64,000 nucleotides of DNA from Hyphomicrobiales bacterium (lineage in GTDB: Bacteria > Pseudomonadota > Alphaproteobacteria > Rhizobiales > Rhizobiaceae): the NCBI GenBank assembly GCA_900465685.1, contig UEGR01000003.1, forward strand, positions 238,997 through 302,996. Direction: 5' to 3'. The translations under genes and the position numbers were made by a program. The notes under the pieces were generated by a model. It searched no databases and was not told where the DNA came from. It saw only the letters and a list, made by a program, of their open reading frames with translations. The stretch's first letter is position 1. Each line of letters begins with the position of its first letter. Shown piece after piece: positions 51,754 through 60,551 of this stretch.

Positions 51754-52758
51754 ATGGTGACACGTCTGGCACTGCTTGGCGCAGGTCGCATCGGCAAGGT
51801 TCATGCGGGCGCGATAGCGTCGGACAGGCGCGCCAGACTGGTTGCGGTCGCCGACGCCAATGAAGCGGCGGCGCATGCGATTGGCGACGTCGCCGGTGCG
51901 GAAGTGCGCACAATCGAAGAGATCGAAAAGTCCGGTGATATCGATGCGGTGTTGATCTGCACGCCGACCAACACCCACGCCGATCTGATCGAGCGCTTTG
52001 CACGGGCAGGCAAAGCGGTGTTCTGCGAAAAGCCAATTGATCTCGACATCGCCCGGGTGCGGGCTTGCCTGAAAGTCATCAAGGAGACTGGTGCGAAGGT
52101 GATGCTCGGCTTCAACCGCCGTTTCGATCCGCATTTTGCAGCAGTCCGCAAAGCGATTGACGATGGCCAGATCGGCAAGGTCGAAATGGTCACGATCACG
52201 AGCCGCGATCCCGGCGCGCCGCCAGCCGAATATATCAAGGTTTCAGGCGGGATTTTCCGCGATATGACGATCCATGATTTCGACATGGCGCGTTTTCTTC
52301 TCGGCGAAGAAATTGACAGCGTTTCTGCCTCCGCCTCGGTGCTGGTGGACCCGAAGATTGGCGAACTTGGCGATTTTGATAGCGCCAGCGTCATCCTCAC
52401 CACGGCTTCCGGTCGTCAGTGCATCATCTCCAATTCGCGTCGCGCCTCCTATGGCTACGATCAGCGTATCGAAGTGCATGGATCGCTGGGTGCGGCATCG
52501 GCAGAAAACCAGCGTCCGGTGTCGATTGAGGTGGCGTCCAAGGATGGTTACACCCGTCCGCCGCTGCACGATTTCTTCATGACGCGCTACACACAGGCCT
52601 ATGCAGCGGAAATCGCGTCTTTCATCGATGCGCTGGATAGCGGCAAAGCGCCGTCACCTTCCGCCGAGGATGGCTTGCAGGCCCTTGCTTTGGCCGAGGC
52701 GGCTTTGCGCTCGGTTAAAGAGGGCCGCACGGTGAAAGTTGCGGACGTTCTTGCCTAG
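51754..52758 (+). CDS. iolG: myo-Inositol 2-dehydrogenase IolG
   Basis: This 334-residue NAD-dependent Gfo/Idh/MocA-family dehydrogenase performs the first step of inositol catabolism. The Rossmann motif LLGAGRIGKVHAG is at residues 6-18, the catalytic Lys in CEKPIDL is at about 97, and FNRRFDPHF and GGIFRDMTIHDFDMARFLLGEE are typical. GGAGGGATAAGG precedes the ATG. It is divergent from iolR and unlinked in transcription from iolCDEB. Confidence 0.92.
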   Translation: MVTRLALLGAGRIGKVHAGAIASDRRARLVAVADANEAAAHAIGDVAGAEVRTIEEIEKSGDIDAVLICTPTNTHADLIERFARAGKAVFCEKPIDLDIARVRACLKVIKETGAKVMLGFNRRFDPHFAAVRKAIDDGQIGKVEMVTITSRDPGAPPAEYIKVSGGIFRDMTIHDFDMARFLLGEEIDSVSASASVLVDPKIGELGDFDSASVILTTASGRQCIISNSRRASYGYDQRIEVHGSLGAASAENQRPVSIEVASKDGYTRPPLHDFFMTRYTQAYAAEIASFIDALDSGKAPSPSAEDGLQALALAEAALRSVKEGRTVKVADVLA

Positions 52759-52807
52759 CTATTGATTTCCGTTTGCCTTTCCGGTCGCGAGGCTGCGATA
52801 TGCGGAT

Positions 52808-53884
52808 ATGGCTTACAAAATCGATGACCTGCCGCTTGAGGAACTTTTCTTGGCCGTGACTGGTGCGACTGCCGCGCTGACACGGCTGGATGAGCGGTTG
52901 GCACGTTCTCCCATCTGTGACGGATTGATACGGCGCATGCATATGCATGACGCCGTTTCATCCATGTGGCTGGAAGGCGAACTGGTGCATCTGGAAGACC
53001 TCGTACTCCATGATGCGCTGATGGACAGCCGCACGCCGAGCCATGCCCTGACCGTCGCCCATGCCGTGCTGCGCATGCGCCGCCAGATTGCGAACCGTGC
53101 TGCTGGCTGGGCGATGAGCCCTGTCGGTATGCGGCAGCTCTTGGGGCTTAACTCCGATATCGCTGAAACGCCGGAGCCGGAGCCATCCGCCCTGTCAGAT
53201 GATGATGACAGCGATCCGTTGCTCGATGATATAGATGCGCTTCTGGCGCGGACTGATGCCCTGTTGAAAGGCGTGACGAGTGAAGCCCGCAAGCCGAAAC
53301 CGTTGCCGCGCGATACGCTGATTTATGAAGACGACTGGGACGAGGCCGAGCGACTGCAGGAATGGCGCGATATTTTCGATTCAACCCGGCCTTTGCCGCC
53401 GCTCCTGCGCGCCGCAATCATGCATGACGCCTGGTTCTCGATGCAGGTGGTGCAGCGTTCATCCTGGATTGGCCGCCTGTTGACGGCTTCCTTTCTGAGC
53501 CAGTCGGGCATTGCCGCCCATCATCTGCCCGCGATCAGCGTCGGGTTGCAGACGAAGAAGCCCAATGAACGCCGTGCGCCGAACCGGCTGACGCGCCTCA
53601 AGGTTTTTCTGGCGGCGATCGAAGAGGCTGCGGAAGCTGGAATGAAGGAGCATGACCGCCTGATGCTGGCGCGCGAGCAGATGCAGCGCAAGCTGAAGGG
53701 TCGCCGTTCTTCATCGCGTTTGCCCCAATTGATGGAGATGATCCTGAGCAATCCGCTGGTTTCAAGCCAGATGATCGAGAAGGAGCTGCAAGTCACGCAG
53801 CAGGGCGCGTTGAAGCTGGTCGGTGAACTCAACCTGCGGGAAATGACGGGCCGAGGCCGCTTTCGTGCCTGGGGCGTTCTGTAG
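52808..53884 (+). CDS. DUF1612/helix-turn-helix protein
   Basis: This 358-residue protein resembles rhizobial proteins with a DUF1612 N-terminal region (residues 1-200, with MHDAVSSMWLEGELVHLEDLVLHD) and a C-terminal helix-turn-helix (LPQLMEMILSNPLVSSQMIEKELQVTQQGALKLVGELNLREM). An acidic, low-complexity stretch (PEPEPSALSDDDDSD) separates the halves. The architecture is reminiscent of Fic/DUF4172-type regulators, but no Fic motif is seen. It begins 50 bases after iolG. A role with inositol is not evident. Confidence 0.75.
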   Translation: MAYKIDDLPLEELFLAVTGATAALTRLDERLARSPICDGLIRRMHMHDAVSSMWLEGELVHLEDLVLHDALMDSRTPSHALTVAHAVLRMRRQIANRAAGWAMSPVGMRQLLGLNSDIAETPEPEPSALSDDDDSDPLLDDIDALLARTDALLKGVTSEARKPKPLPRDTLIYEDDWDEAERLQEWRDIFDSTRPLPPLLRAAIMHDAWFSMQVVQRSSWIGRLLTASFLSQSGIAAHHLPAISVGLQTKKPNERRAPNRLTRLKVFLAAIEEAAEAGMKEHDRLMLAREQMQRKLKGRRSSSRLPQLMEMILSNPLVSSQMIEKELQVTQQGALKLVGELNLREMTGRGRFRAWGVL

Positions 53885-53890
53885 TTCAGG

Positions 53891-54799
53891 TCAGGCTTCG
53901 TCGCCCATGCAATTGTCGCGCAGATGGCTGGCGAAGAGCTGAAATTCGTTGCGCCGGGCCGCATTTGCCCGCCACGCCAGAACCAGCGAGCGGTAATTGT
54001 TCTTGCCTTCATAGGGCACGATGCTGAGATCGGTGCCGCGCGCCACATTGGCCTTGACCGCCAGCTCCGGCAACAGCGTGACGCCCATGCCGAACTGTAC
54101 GAGCTGAACCAGCGTCATTATGCTGGTGGCATGCACATCGCCACCGCTTTGCGCAGGCTTCGAGCCGATGGCCGCCATCACATGTTCACGCAGGCAATGG
54201 CCGCTTTCCAAAAGCAGAAAAGGTTCATCCAGCACGTCGTCGGCATCGACGCGGTCCCGGTTGGCAAGCGCGTGGTCGCGACGCACGGCGAGGAAAAACG
54301 GATCATGACCGATTTCCGCCATTTCGAACTCGTCGAGATCATAGGGGTGCGCCACGAGCGCGACATCCAGCGTGCCGGAGCGCAGGCTTTCAAGCAGGCT
54401 GCGCGTCAGCCCTTCGCGAACCGTCAATTGCAGCTCGGGAAAGGCATTGGCTGTAGCAGGCAAAACTTTCGGCAGGAAAAAAGGCGCGACGGACGGAATG
54501 ACACCCAGCCGCAGGCGCGTGGTCAGTGGACGTTCGGCCTGCCGCGCATGTTCGGGCAGTTCTTCGATGCGCGCCACAATATCACGGGCGCGGGCCAGAA
54601 AATCCTCTCCGGCGGGCAATAGCTGCATGCGTCGGCCCGTACGGTCGATCAATGTGACGCCCAGTTCCGCTTCCAGCGCCTGAATGGCGGCGCTCAACGT
54701 GGACTGGGTGACGCCGACGGCATCCGCTGCACGCGAAAAGGAGCCAGCCTGTACGAGCGAGAGAAAATAGTGAAGCTGGCGGACGCTGATATTGAGCAT
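53891..54799 (-). CDS. oxyR: LysR-family peroxide regulator, OxyR-like
   Basis: This 302-residue LysR-type regulator has an N-terminal winged helix (FLSLVQAGSFSRAADAVGVTQSTLSAAIQALE). Divergence from ahpC-ahpD and the SGHCLREH motif identify it as OxyR-like, with C202 as the peroxide-sensing Cys. The second Cys expected nine residues later (C199/C208 in E. coli) is Ile211 here. The only other Cys is C297 near the C-terminus. It may therefore signal without the classic disulfide or pair with C297. Confidence 0.85.
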   Translation of the reverse strand: MLNISVRQLHYFLSLVQAGSFSRAADAVGVTQSTLSAAIQALEAELGVTLIDRTGRRMQLLPAGEDFLARARDIVARIEELPEHARQAERPLTTRLRLGVIPSVAPFFLPKVLPATANAFPELQLTVREGLTRSLLESLRSGTLDVALVAHPYDLDEFEMAEIGHDPFFLAVRRDHALANRDRVDADDVLDEPFLLLESGHCLREHVMAAIGSKPAQSGGDVHATSIMTLVQLVQFGMGVTLLPELAVKANVARGTDLSIVPYEGKNNYRSLVLAWRANAARRNEFQLFASHLRDNCMGDEA

Positions 54800-54952
54800 A
54801 AAATGAACGACTTATCGTTATAATCGATATGAACAATCGCTTTAATCGCTTTGACCGATATGGGCAAGCCGACTATAGATGACTCGCAAGCAGAAAATTC
54901 TGAAAATTCTGAATTTTCTGAATCTTTATAGAATTTACAGGCAGGTGTTAAG
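54800..54952. promoter_or_regulatory. oxyR-ahpC divergent promoter region
   Basis: The 153-base AT-rich region contains repeated ATCG/CGAT elements spaced about 10 bases apart at 54819-54850 (TTATCGTTATAATCGATATG), a plausible LysR-type tetramer site. TCTGAAAATTCTGAATTTTC is a short imperfect repeat at about 54898. The exact operator is not resolved. Confidence 0.4.
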
Positions 54953-55507
54953 ATGCTCGGTATTGGCGATAAGCTTCCCTCTTTCAAGGTCACCGGCGTA
55001 AAGCCCGGCTTCAACCATCACGAAGAAAACGGCGTTTCGGCATTCGAAGAGCTGACGGAAACGAGCTTTGAAGGCAAGTGGAAGGTTATCTTCTTCTACC
55101 CGAAGGATTTCACCTTTGTCTGCCCGACGGAAATCGCTGAATTTGCCCGCCTGGCTTCGGATTTCGAAGACCGTGACGCTGTAGTTCTCGGCGGTTCCAC
55201 CGACAATGAATTCGTGAAGCTGGCATGGCGTCGCGACCACAAGGATCTCGACAAGCTGCCGATCTGGTCGTTTGCCGACACCAATGGTTCGCTGGTTGAC
55301 GGCCTCGGCGTTCGTTCGCCGGATGGCGTTGCCTACCGCTACACCTTCGTTGTTGATCCGGACAACACGATCCAGCACGTTTACGCAACCAACCTCAATG
55401 TTGGCCGCGCTCCGAAGGACACGCTGCGCGTTCTCGATGCTTTGCAGACCGATGAGCTGTGCCCTTGCAACCGCGAAGTCGGTGGCGACACGCTGAAGGC
55501 AGCCTGA
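54953..55507 (+). CDS. ahpC: Alkyl hydroperoxide reductase AhpC (peroxiredoxin)
   Basis: This 184-residue two-Cys peroxiredoxin reduces peroxides. The peroxidatic Cys is in DFTFVCPTEI (about residue 58). The C-terminal ELCPCN holds the resolving Cys pair, as in the AhpC types that are recycled by AhpD and not by AhpF. AGGTG precedes the ATG. Confidence 0.95.
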   Translation: MLGIGDKLPSFKVTGVKPGFNHHEENGVSAFEELTETSFEGKWKVIFFYPKDFTFVCPTEIAEFARLASDFEDRDAVVLGGSTDNEFVKLAWRRDHKDLDKLPIWSFADTNGSLVDGLGVRSPDGVAYRYTFVVDPDNTIQHVYATNLNVGRAPKDTLRVLDALQTDELCPCNREVGGDTLKAA

Positions 55508-55528
55508 TCTGCCGCGTACAAGCAATCA

Positions 55529-55556
55529 AAAGGCGGGTTCAGGCCCGCCTTTCTTT
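55529..55556 (+). terminator. Hairpin between ahpC and ahpD
   Basis: AAAGGCGGG pairs with CCCGCCTTT and is followed by CTTTT. It probably attenuates expression of ahpD relative to ahpC. Confidence 0.7.
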
Positions 55557-55585
55557 TATCCAGCAATAAGAAATAAGAGGGTTCC

Positions 55586-56113
55586 ATGTCGATTGACGAC
55601 CTGAAGTCAAAAATTCCGGATTTCGCCAAGGATGTCCGCCTCAACCTGTCATCCATGGCCAGCGACGAAACGCTGACCCCGCAGCAGAAATACGGTCTGT
55701 TCGTGGCTTGCGGCATCGCTTCGCGCAATGCTGATGTACGCAAGGCGCTGACCGCCGAAGCCGCTGGCAAGGTCGACGCATCGGTGGTGCAGGCTGCAAA
55801 GTCGGCTGCATCCATCATGGGCATGAACAATGTCTATTACCGTTTCGTGCATCTGGCCTCCAACAAGGACTACCGCACACTGCCAGCCAAGCTGCGCATG
55901 AATGTGATCGGCAATCCGGGCGTGGACAAGGTCGATTTCGAACTTTGGTCGCTTGCCGTGTCGGCGATCAACGGTTGCGGCATGTGCATTGACGCGCATG
56001 AAGATGTGCTGCGCAAGGCCAATGTGACGACGGAAGTCATTCAGACGGCAGCGCGTTTTGCGTCGATCATCCAGTCGGTCGCAATCGCACTGGAAGCTGC
56101 CGACGTCGAATAA
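55586..56113 (+). CDS. ahpD: AhpD alkylhydroperoxidase
   Basis: This 175-residue all-helical CMD/AhpD-family protein has the redox motif [11 protein letters not shown] (about residues 130-140: CxxC plus His). It reduces AhpC in Mycobacterium-type systems, so the AhpC-AhpD pair can work without AhpF. AGAGGG precedes the ATG. Confidence 0.94.
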   Translation: MSIDDLKSKIPDFAKDVRLNLSSMASDETLTPQQKYGLFVACGIASRNADVRKALTAEAAGKVDASVVQAAKSAASIMGMNNVYYRFVHLASNKDYRTLPAKLRMNVIGNPGVDKVDFELWSLAVSAINGCGMCIDAHEDVLRKANVTTEVIQTAARFASIIQSVAIALEAADVE

Positions 56114-56134
56114 GGTTTCGGCGAAGGAAAAGAA

Positions 56135-56168
56135 AAAAGCCCGCGTGGATCGCTCCACGCGGGCTTTT
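56135..56168. terminator. Strong bidirectional terminator after ahpD
   Basis: GCCCGCGTGGA-TCGC-TCCACGCGGGC with an A-run before and TTTT after serves ahpD and the convergent transporter gene. Confidence 0.92.
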
Positions 56169-56188
56169 GTTTGTTTTCAGGCGTGGCC

Positions 56189-57469
56189 TTATCTGCCGCG
56201 CTTGAACGAGATGAAGGTAAAGCCGATCAGCGAGATCAGGGCCGCAACCACCATGTAATAGCCGACATAGTCGAAGCTATAATGCGTGGCGAGCCAGGTC
56301 GCGATATAAGGCGCGACCGATGCGCCGAGAATCCCAGCCAGATTGAAGGTCAGCGATGCGCCGGTATAACGAACCGAGGTCGGGAACGGTTCGGCAAGTG
56401 CTGCGCCGATTGGGCCATAGGTCATGCCCATCAGGCCGAAGCCGATGATGAGGAAGGCCAGAACACCAGCCGTACCGCCCATGAAAAGCGGAGCCATGAT
56501 CAGGCCGTAGACGCCAATCAGGATCGTGACGATGATCATCACCGGACGCATGCCGTAGCGGTCGGACAGGATAGCCGACAGCGGAATGGTCAGGCCGAAG
56601 AACACAACGCCGATCATCTGAAGGACGAGGAATTCTTCACGGCTGTAGCCAAGGGCGCGCGTGCCCCAACCGAGCGAAAACACGGTCATGAGGTAGAACA
56701 GCACGAAGGTTGCGACTGCGGCAATGGTGCCGAGAAACAGGTTCAGCTTGTGCTGCTTGAACAGCGTGGCAACCGGCACTTCAACGCGCTCTGCCTTGTC
56801 GATGGCCTTCTGGAATTCCGGCGTTTCAGCGATCTTCAGGCGAATGAAGAGGCCGACCGCGACGAGAATTGCACTGGCAATGAACGGAACGCGCCAGCCA
56901 AAGGCGAAGAACTGTTCTTCGGTGAGGATTTCAGCCAGGAACAGGAAAATGCCCGTTGCCAGAATGAAGCCGACCGGCGCACCAAGCTGCGGGAACATGC
57001 CGTACCAGGTACGCTTGCCTTCCGGTGCGTTTTCGGTTGCGAGCAGCACTGCGCCACCCCATTCACCACCGAGGCCGAGGCCCTGACCGAGACGGCACAG
57101 CGCCAGCAGGAGAGCTGCCCAGACGCCAATGGATTCATAGGTTGGCAGGAAGCCGATGGCGACCGTGGAAATACCCATGGTCATGAGTGCTGCAACGAGC
57201 GTTGCCTTGCGGCCGATCCGGTCGCCGAAGTGGCCGAACAGCGCGCCGCCAATCGGGCGGGCGAAGAAAGCAATCGCAAAGGTGGCAAGCGATTGTAGCA
57301 GTGCAGAATTGCCATCGCTGGCCGGGAAGAACAGATGCGGGAATACAATCACCGCGGCCGTTGCATAAATATAGAAGTCAAAGAATTCGATCGTTGTGCC
57401 GATCATGCTTGCGGCCAGAACGCGGCGCGCGGAGTTTTGCTGCGGAACAACCGCTTGAGCGACAGTCAT
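56189..57469 (-). CDS. MFS transporter, metabolite:H+ symporter (MHS) family
   Basis: This 426-residue 12-helix transporter of the ProP/ShiA/KgtP type has an N-terminal SMIGTTIEFFDFYIYATAA, a loop HFGDRIGRKATL and a GLGLGGEWGGAVLLATENAP segment diagnostic of the MHS group. It probably imports a carboxylate or osmolyte. The substrate is not evident. ATG at 57469 is preferred to one 15 codons upstream because the N-terminus is then family-like. Confidence 0.85.
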   Translation of the reverse strand: MTVAQAVVPQQNSARRVLAASMIGTTIEFFDFYIYATAAVIVFPHLFFPASDGNSALLQSLATFAIAFFARPIGGALFGHFGDRIGRKATLVAALMTMGISTVAIGFLPTYESIGVWAALLLALCRLGQGLGLGGEWGGAVLLATENAPEGKRTWYGMFPQLGAPVGFILATGIFLFLAEILTEEQFFAFGWRVPFIASAILVAVGLFIRLKIAETPEFQKAIDKAERVEVPVATLFKQHKLNLFLGTIAAVATFVLFYLMTVFSLGWGTRALGYSREEFLVLQMIGVVFFGLTIPLSAILSDRYGMRPVMIIVTILIGVYGLIMAPLFMGGTAGVLAFLIIGFGLMGMTYGPIGAALAEPFPTSVRYTGASLTFNLAGILGASVAPYIATWLATHYSFDYVGYYMVVAALISLIGFTFISFKRGR

Positions 57470-57717
57470 TTTTCTTATCCGTTTTTGTGGGCTGTTATAA
57501 TTGGGAGCAGCCAAGATGAGGTTCTTTAAAACCTTGCAATACGGAATCGCAAGCGGAAAAGGGTGTTTGCGTAATTTTATGAACGCAGAACTCTTCTTTT
57601 CGAAAGAAAAGTGAAAGTGCGATCAAAATCATGGGAGACAAGAATAGGCCTTTCAATTGTCGCAACGCATCCCTAGATTCGGGTCGGTACCAATTGGGCA
57701 TCATTTCGGATGCGGAT

Positions 57718-58146
57718 ATGCAGTTGTTGAAACAGAACATCGGCGGGCGACGCAACATGTGGGGGCTTTCCTTCCTGCATGTGCCGTCGCGCGTGTTGGT
57801 GACGGTTCTGTCGCTGCTGTTTCTCGTGTCCACTCAGCTTTGCTATGCCATGGCGCATGATATGCCAACGACAGGCGTTTCCGTCGGCTGTCACATGAGC
57901 GAACAGCAGTCCGCTGATAGCACGATGCCGATGTCTCACCATGCGGGCCAACAAGCGCCCATGGATCATGGAGCAAAATCTCCCGTCGCCTGTGTGATGA
58001 TGACCTGCGGCTGTATCGTTCAGCTGAATGCCGATATCGGCGTGCTGGCACCGTCACAGGATTTCGGTCTTCCTCCACTCGTCGCTGCAATAAGCAGCGA
58101 TCCCCGGCACGACCTTCTCCGACCTCCAATAGCACTCCCGCTCTAA
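57718..58146 (+). CDS. Small exported Met/His/Cys-rich protein, possible copper handling
   Basis: This 142-residue protein with uncertain start (57631, 57718 or 57757) has a hydrophobic signal-like segment RVLVTVLSLLFLVSTQLCYA. The mature part has CHMSEQQ, MPMSHH, APMDHG and CVMMTCGCIVQ clusters that could bind copper. It lies 71 bases upstream of a multicopper oxidase gene and on the same strand, which fits the accessory proteins found next to copA-type genes. No family is confidently recognised. Confidence 0.6.
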   Translation: MQLLKQNIGGRRNMWGLSFLHVPSRVLVTVLSLLFLVSTQLCYAMAHDMPTTGVSVGCHMSEQQSADSTMPMSHHAGQQAPMDHGAKSPVACVMMTCGCIVQLNADIGVLAPSQDFGLPPLVAAISSDPRHDLLRPPIALPL

Positions 58147-58217
58147 TCACCGAATGCGCTGCCGATCCATCGGCGGCGACAGGATTATTGTCTGGAATTC
58201 TAATTGGAGACTTCACC

Positions 58218-59849
58218 ATGCGTGGATTAACTCGCCGCCGCCTGCTCGCGCTTGGCGCGGGCGCGGCAAGCTTTGCCGCCATTCGCCCTTTGACCGGTTT
58301 TGCGCAGGATGCGCATCAGAATATGGGCCATGGCGCGATGGAAATGGCCTCCGTAGCCAAGGGCCAGAGCCTGCCCATACCGCCCTTGCTGGAACCCGAT
58401 GCCGCGGGTGTCGTAAAGCTCAAGATCGGCAAAGGCCGCCATTCGTTCGAGCCGGGCAGTGATGCAGCGTCTGCCGGTATCAATGGAACCTATCTCGGCC
58501 CCGTCGTGCGCCTCAAGAATGGCGAAAGAGTCACGCTTGCCGTTGAGAACGACATGGATGAGGAGACGACCTTGCATTGGCACGGGCTGTTCGTTCCATC
58601 GGGCCTTGACGGTGGGCCGCATAATCTCGTTCCGGCAGGAGATCGCTGGGAACCGAAGGTAACGGTCAATCAGCCAGCTTCGTTCAACTGGTTTCATCCG
58701 CATCTGCATGGTTCCACGGCCCGTCAGGCGCATATGGGCATTGCCGGGCTGATGATCGTCAGTGACGGCAAGGATGCCGAGCGCGGCCTGCCGGAAACCT
58801 ATGGTGTGGATGATATTCCACTGGTGCTTCAGGACCGCCGTGTCATTGAAGGGGACAAGGTGTATCAGCCCGATATCATGGATCTGATGCATGGCTTTCG
58901 CGGGGACCGGCTGATCGTCAATGGCGTTATCTCGCCGGAAGCGAAAGTGCCTGCGGCGGTTGTGCGCCTGCGCATTCTCAACGGCGCAAATGCACGCAAT
59001 TTCCATGTACGGTTCAGCGATAATCGTCCGCTGCATGTGTTCGCTTCGGATGGTGGTTTTACCGGCAAGCCGGAAGCCGTCGAGCGGCTGACGATCAGCC
59101 CCGGCGAGCGTTATGAGGTGCTGGTCGATTTTTCGACGGGTGGCGAGGGTGTCGAGCTTTTGACCGCCAGCGACGACAGCGGCGGCAAGGATCAGATGCT
59201 GATGCGGTTCAGCGTCGACACCGCTCTCAAGGGAAGTGTCAAAGACATACCGGCAAATCTCGAAGCGCCGGAAGCGCCAGACCCCAGCAAATCGGTGCGC
59301 AGGCGTTCATTCTTCTTTGATGAGCGCATGGCCGAAAACATGAAGCTGATGATGCAAAAGCCTGCCGCAGACCCCCATGCTGGCCACAATATGGGCAATA
59401 TGGACATGGGCAAGATGGATATGGGGGCTATGCAGGGTGGTCAGATGGACCACGACATGATGCACGGCAGCCGCACATCTGCCGAGGCAGGTCCGGTGCT
59501 GGATGCGCTGACATCCGGCGTGCGCATGGCGATTGCAGGCGAACCCTTCGACATGAAGCGCGTTGATGTCGAGGCCAAGATGGGCTCTTGGGAAATATGG
59601 GAGCTGACCACGAAGGAAATGGCGCATCCGTTCCATATCCACGGGGCCTCTTTCCGTATCCTGACCTTGAACGGCAAGGCTCCGCCCGCCCATCAATCGG
59701 GATGGAAGGACACGGCGCTGATCGATGGCAAGGCGGAGCTTCTGGTGCACTTCGACCGGGAAGCCGTGCCCAGCCATCCGTTTATGTTCCATTGCCATGT
59801 GCTGGAGCATGAAGATGTCGGCATGATGGGACAGTTTGTGACGGTCTGA
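58218..59849 (+). CDS. Multicopper oxidase, CopA/CumA-like, Tat-exported
   Basis: This 543-residue periplasmic oxidase has a twin-arginine signal (LTRRRLLALGAGAASFA). The copper-ligand motifs are HWHG (about residue 120), HPHLHG (about 162), HPFHIHG (about 472) and the type 1 site HCHVLEHEDVGMM near the C-terminus. A Met/His-rich insert (HAGHNMGNMDMGKMDMGAM, about 388-420) suggests cuprous-ion binding. It probably oxidises Cu(I) and protects the periplasm. GGAGA precedes the ATG. sodC follows on the same strand. Confidence 0.9.
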   Translation: MRGLTRRRLLALGAGAASFAAIRPLTGFAQDAHQNMGHGAMEMASVAKGQSLPIPPLLEPDAAGVVKLKIGKGRHSFEPGSDAASAGINGTYLGPVVRLKNGERVTLAVENDMDEETTLHWHGLFVPSGLDGGPHNLVPAGDRWEPKVTVNQPASFNWFHPHLHGSTARQAHMGIAGLMIVSDGKDAERGLPETYGVDDIPLVLQDRRVIEGDKVYQPDIMDLMHGFRGDRLIVNGVISPEAKVPAAVVRLRILNGANARNFHVRFSDNRPLHVFASDGGFTGKPEAVERLTISPGERYEVLVDFSTGGEGVELLTASDDSGGKDQMLMRFSVDTALKGSVKDIPANLEAPEAPDPSKSVRRRSFFFDERMAENMKLMMQKPAADPHAGHNMGNMDMGKMDMGAMQGGQMDHDMMHGSRTSAEAGPVLDALTSGVRMAIAGEPFDMKRVDVEAKMGSWEIWELTTKEMAHPFHIHGASFRILTLNGKAPPAHQSGWKDTALIDGKAELLVHFDREAVPSHPFMFHCHVLEHEDVGMMGQFVTV

Positions 59850-59972
59850 TCGGATACCGGATTGCGCGGCGGAACACCGCCGCGCAATCATCCGCACCAT
59901 GCGGAAACCGAACAATTTGCTCGTCCGCACGTTAATCCTGCATCGGAAACGAATTTGAGGATGGAGGAGACG

Positions 59973-60551
59973 ATGCGCAGTTTGATTTTAGGTTCGATAC
60001 TCGCGCTTGCGACCGTGCCCGCCTTTGCGGACGGTGTGAGCGTGAAAATGTTTGAAGCGCTGCCCACAGGACAGGGCAAGGAACTCGGCACGATTACGAT
60101 TTCGCAAACCGCTGACGGCCTTCAATTTACGCCCAATCTTCAGGGCAATGCTGCGGGTGAACATGGCTTCCATCTCCATGAGAAGGGAAGCTGTGCACCG
60201 GCAGAACAGGACGGAAAGACCGTTGCGGCACAGGCGGCTGGTGGTCACTATGATCCGGGCCATACCAAGCACCATATGGGGCCAGAAGGCGAGGGCCACA
60301 TGGGCGACCTGCCGCTCTTGAAAGCGGATGCAGACGGCAAGATCACCGGCAGTGTGGTTTCGCCGCGCCTCAAGTCGCTGGATGAGGTCAAGGGCCGCGC
60401 CCTGATGATCCATGTCGGCGGCGATAACTATTCGGATGAGCCAAAGCCGCTCGGTGGCGGTGGCGCACGCTTTGCCTGCGGCGTGATTGAATACTCCGCG
60501 TTAAATGCCCCGGAGTTGTCGGCTCCGGGGATTGTGTTGCGTCTGGCTTAG
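59973..60551 (+). CDS. sodC: Cu/Zn superoxide dismutase SodC
   Basis: This 192-residue periplasmic enzyme has a signal peptide (MRSLILGSILALATVPAFA). The metal ligands lie in GEHGFHLHEKGSC, GGHYDPGHTKHHMGPEGEGHMGDLP and the later ALMIHVGGDNYSD, and GGGGARFACGVI holds the disulfide Cys. ATG at 59973 follows GGAGG. It ends overlapping the convergent oxidoreductase gene by four bases. Confidence 0.94.
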   Translation: MRSLILGSILALATVPAFADGVSVKMFEALPTGQGKELGTITISQTADGLQFTPNLQGNAAGEHGFHLHEKGSCAPAEQDGKTVAAQAAGGHYDPGHTKHHMGPEGEGHMGDLPLLKADADGKITGSVVSPRLKSLDEVKGRALMIHVGGDNYSDEPKPLGGGGARFACGVIEYSALNAPELSAPGIVLRLA

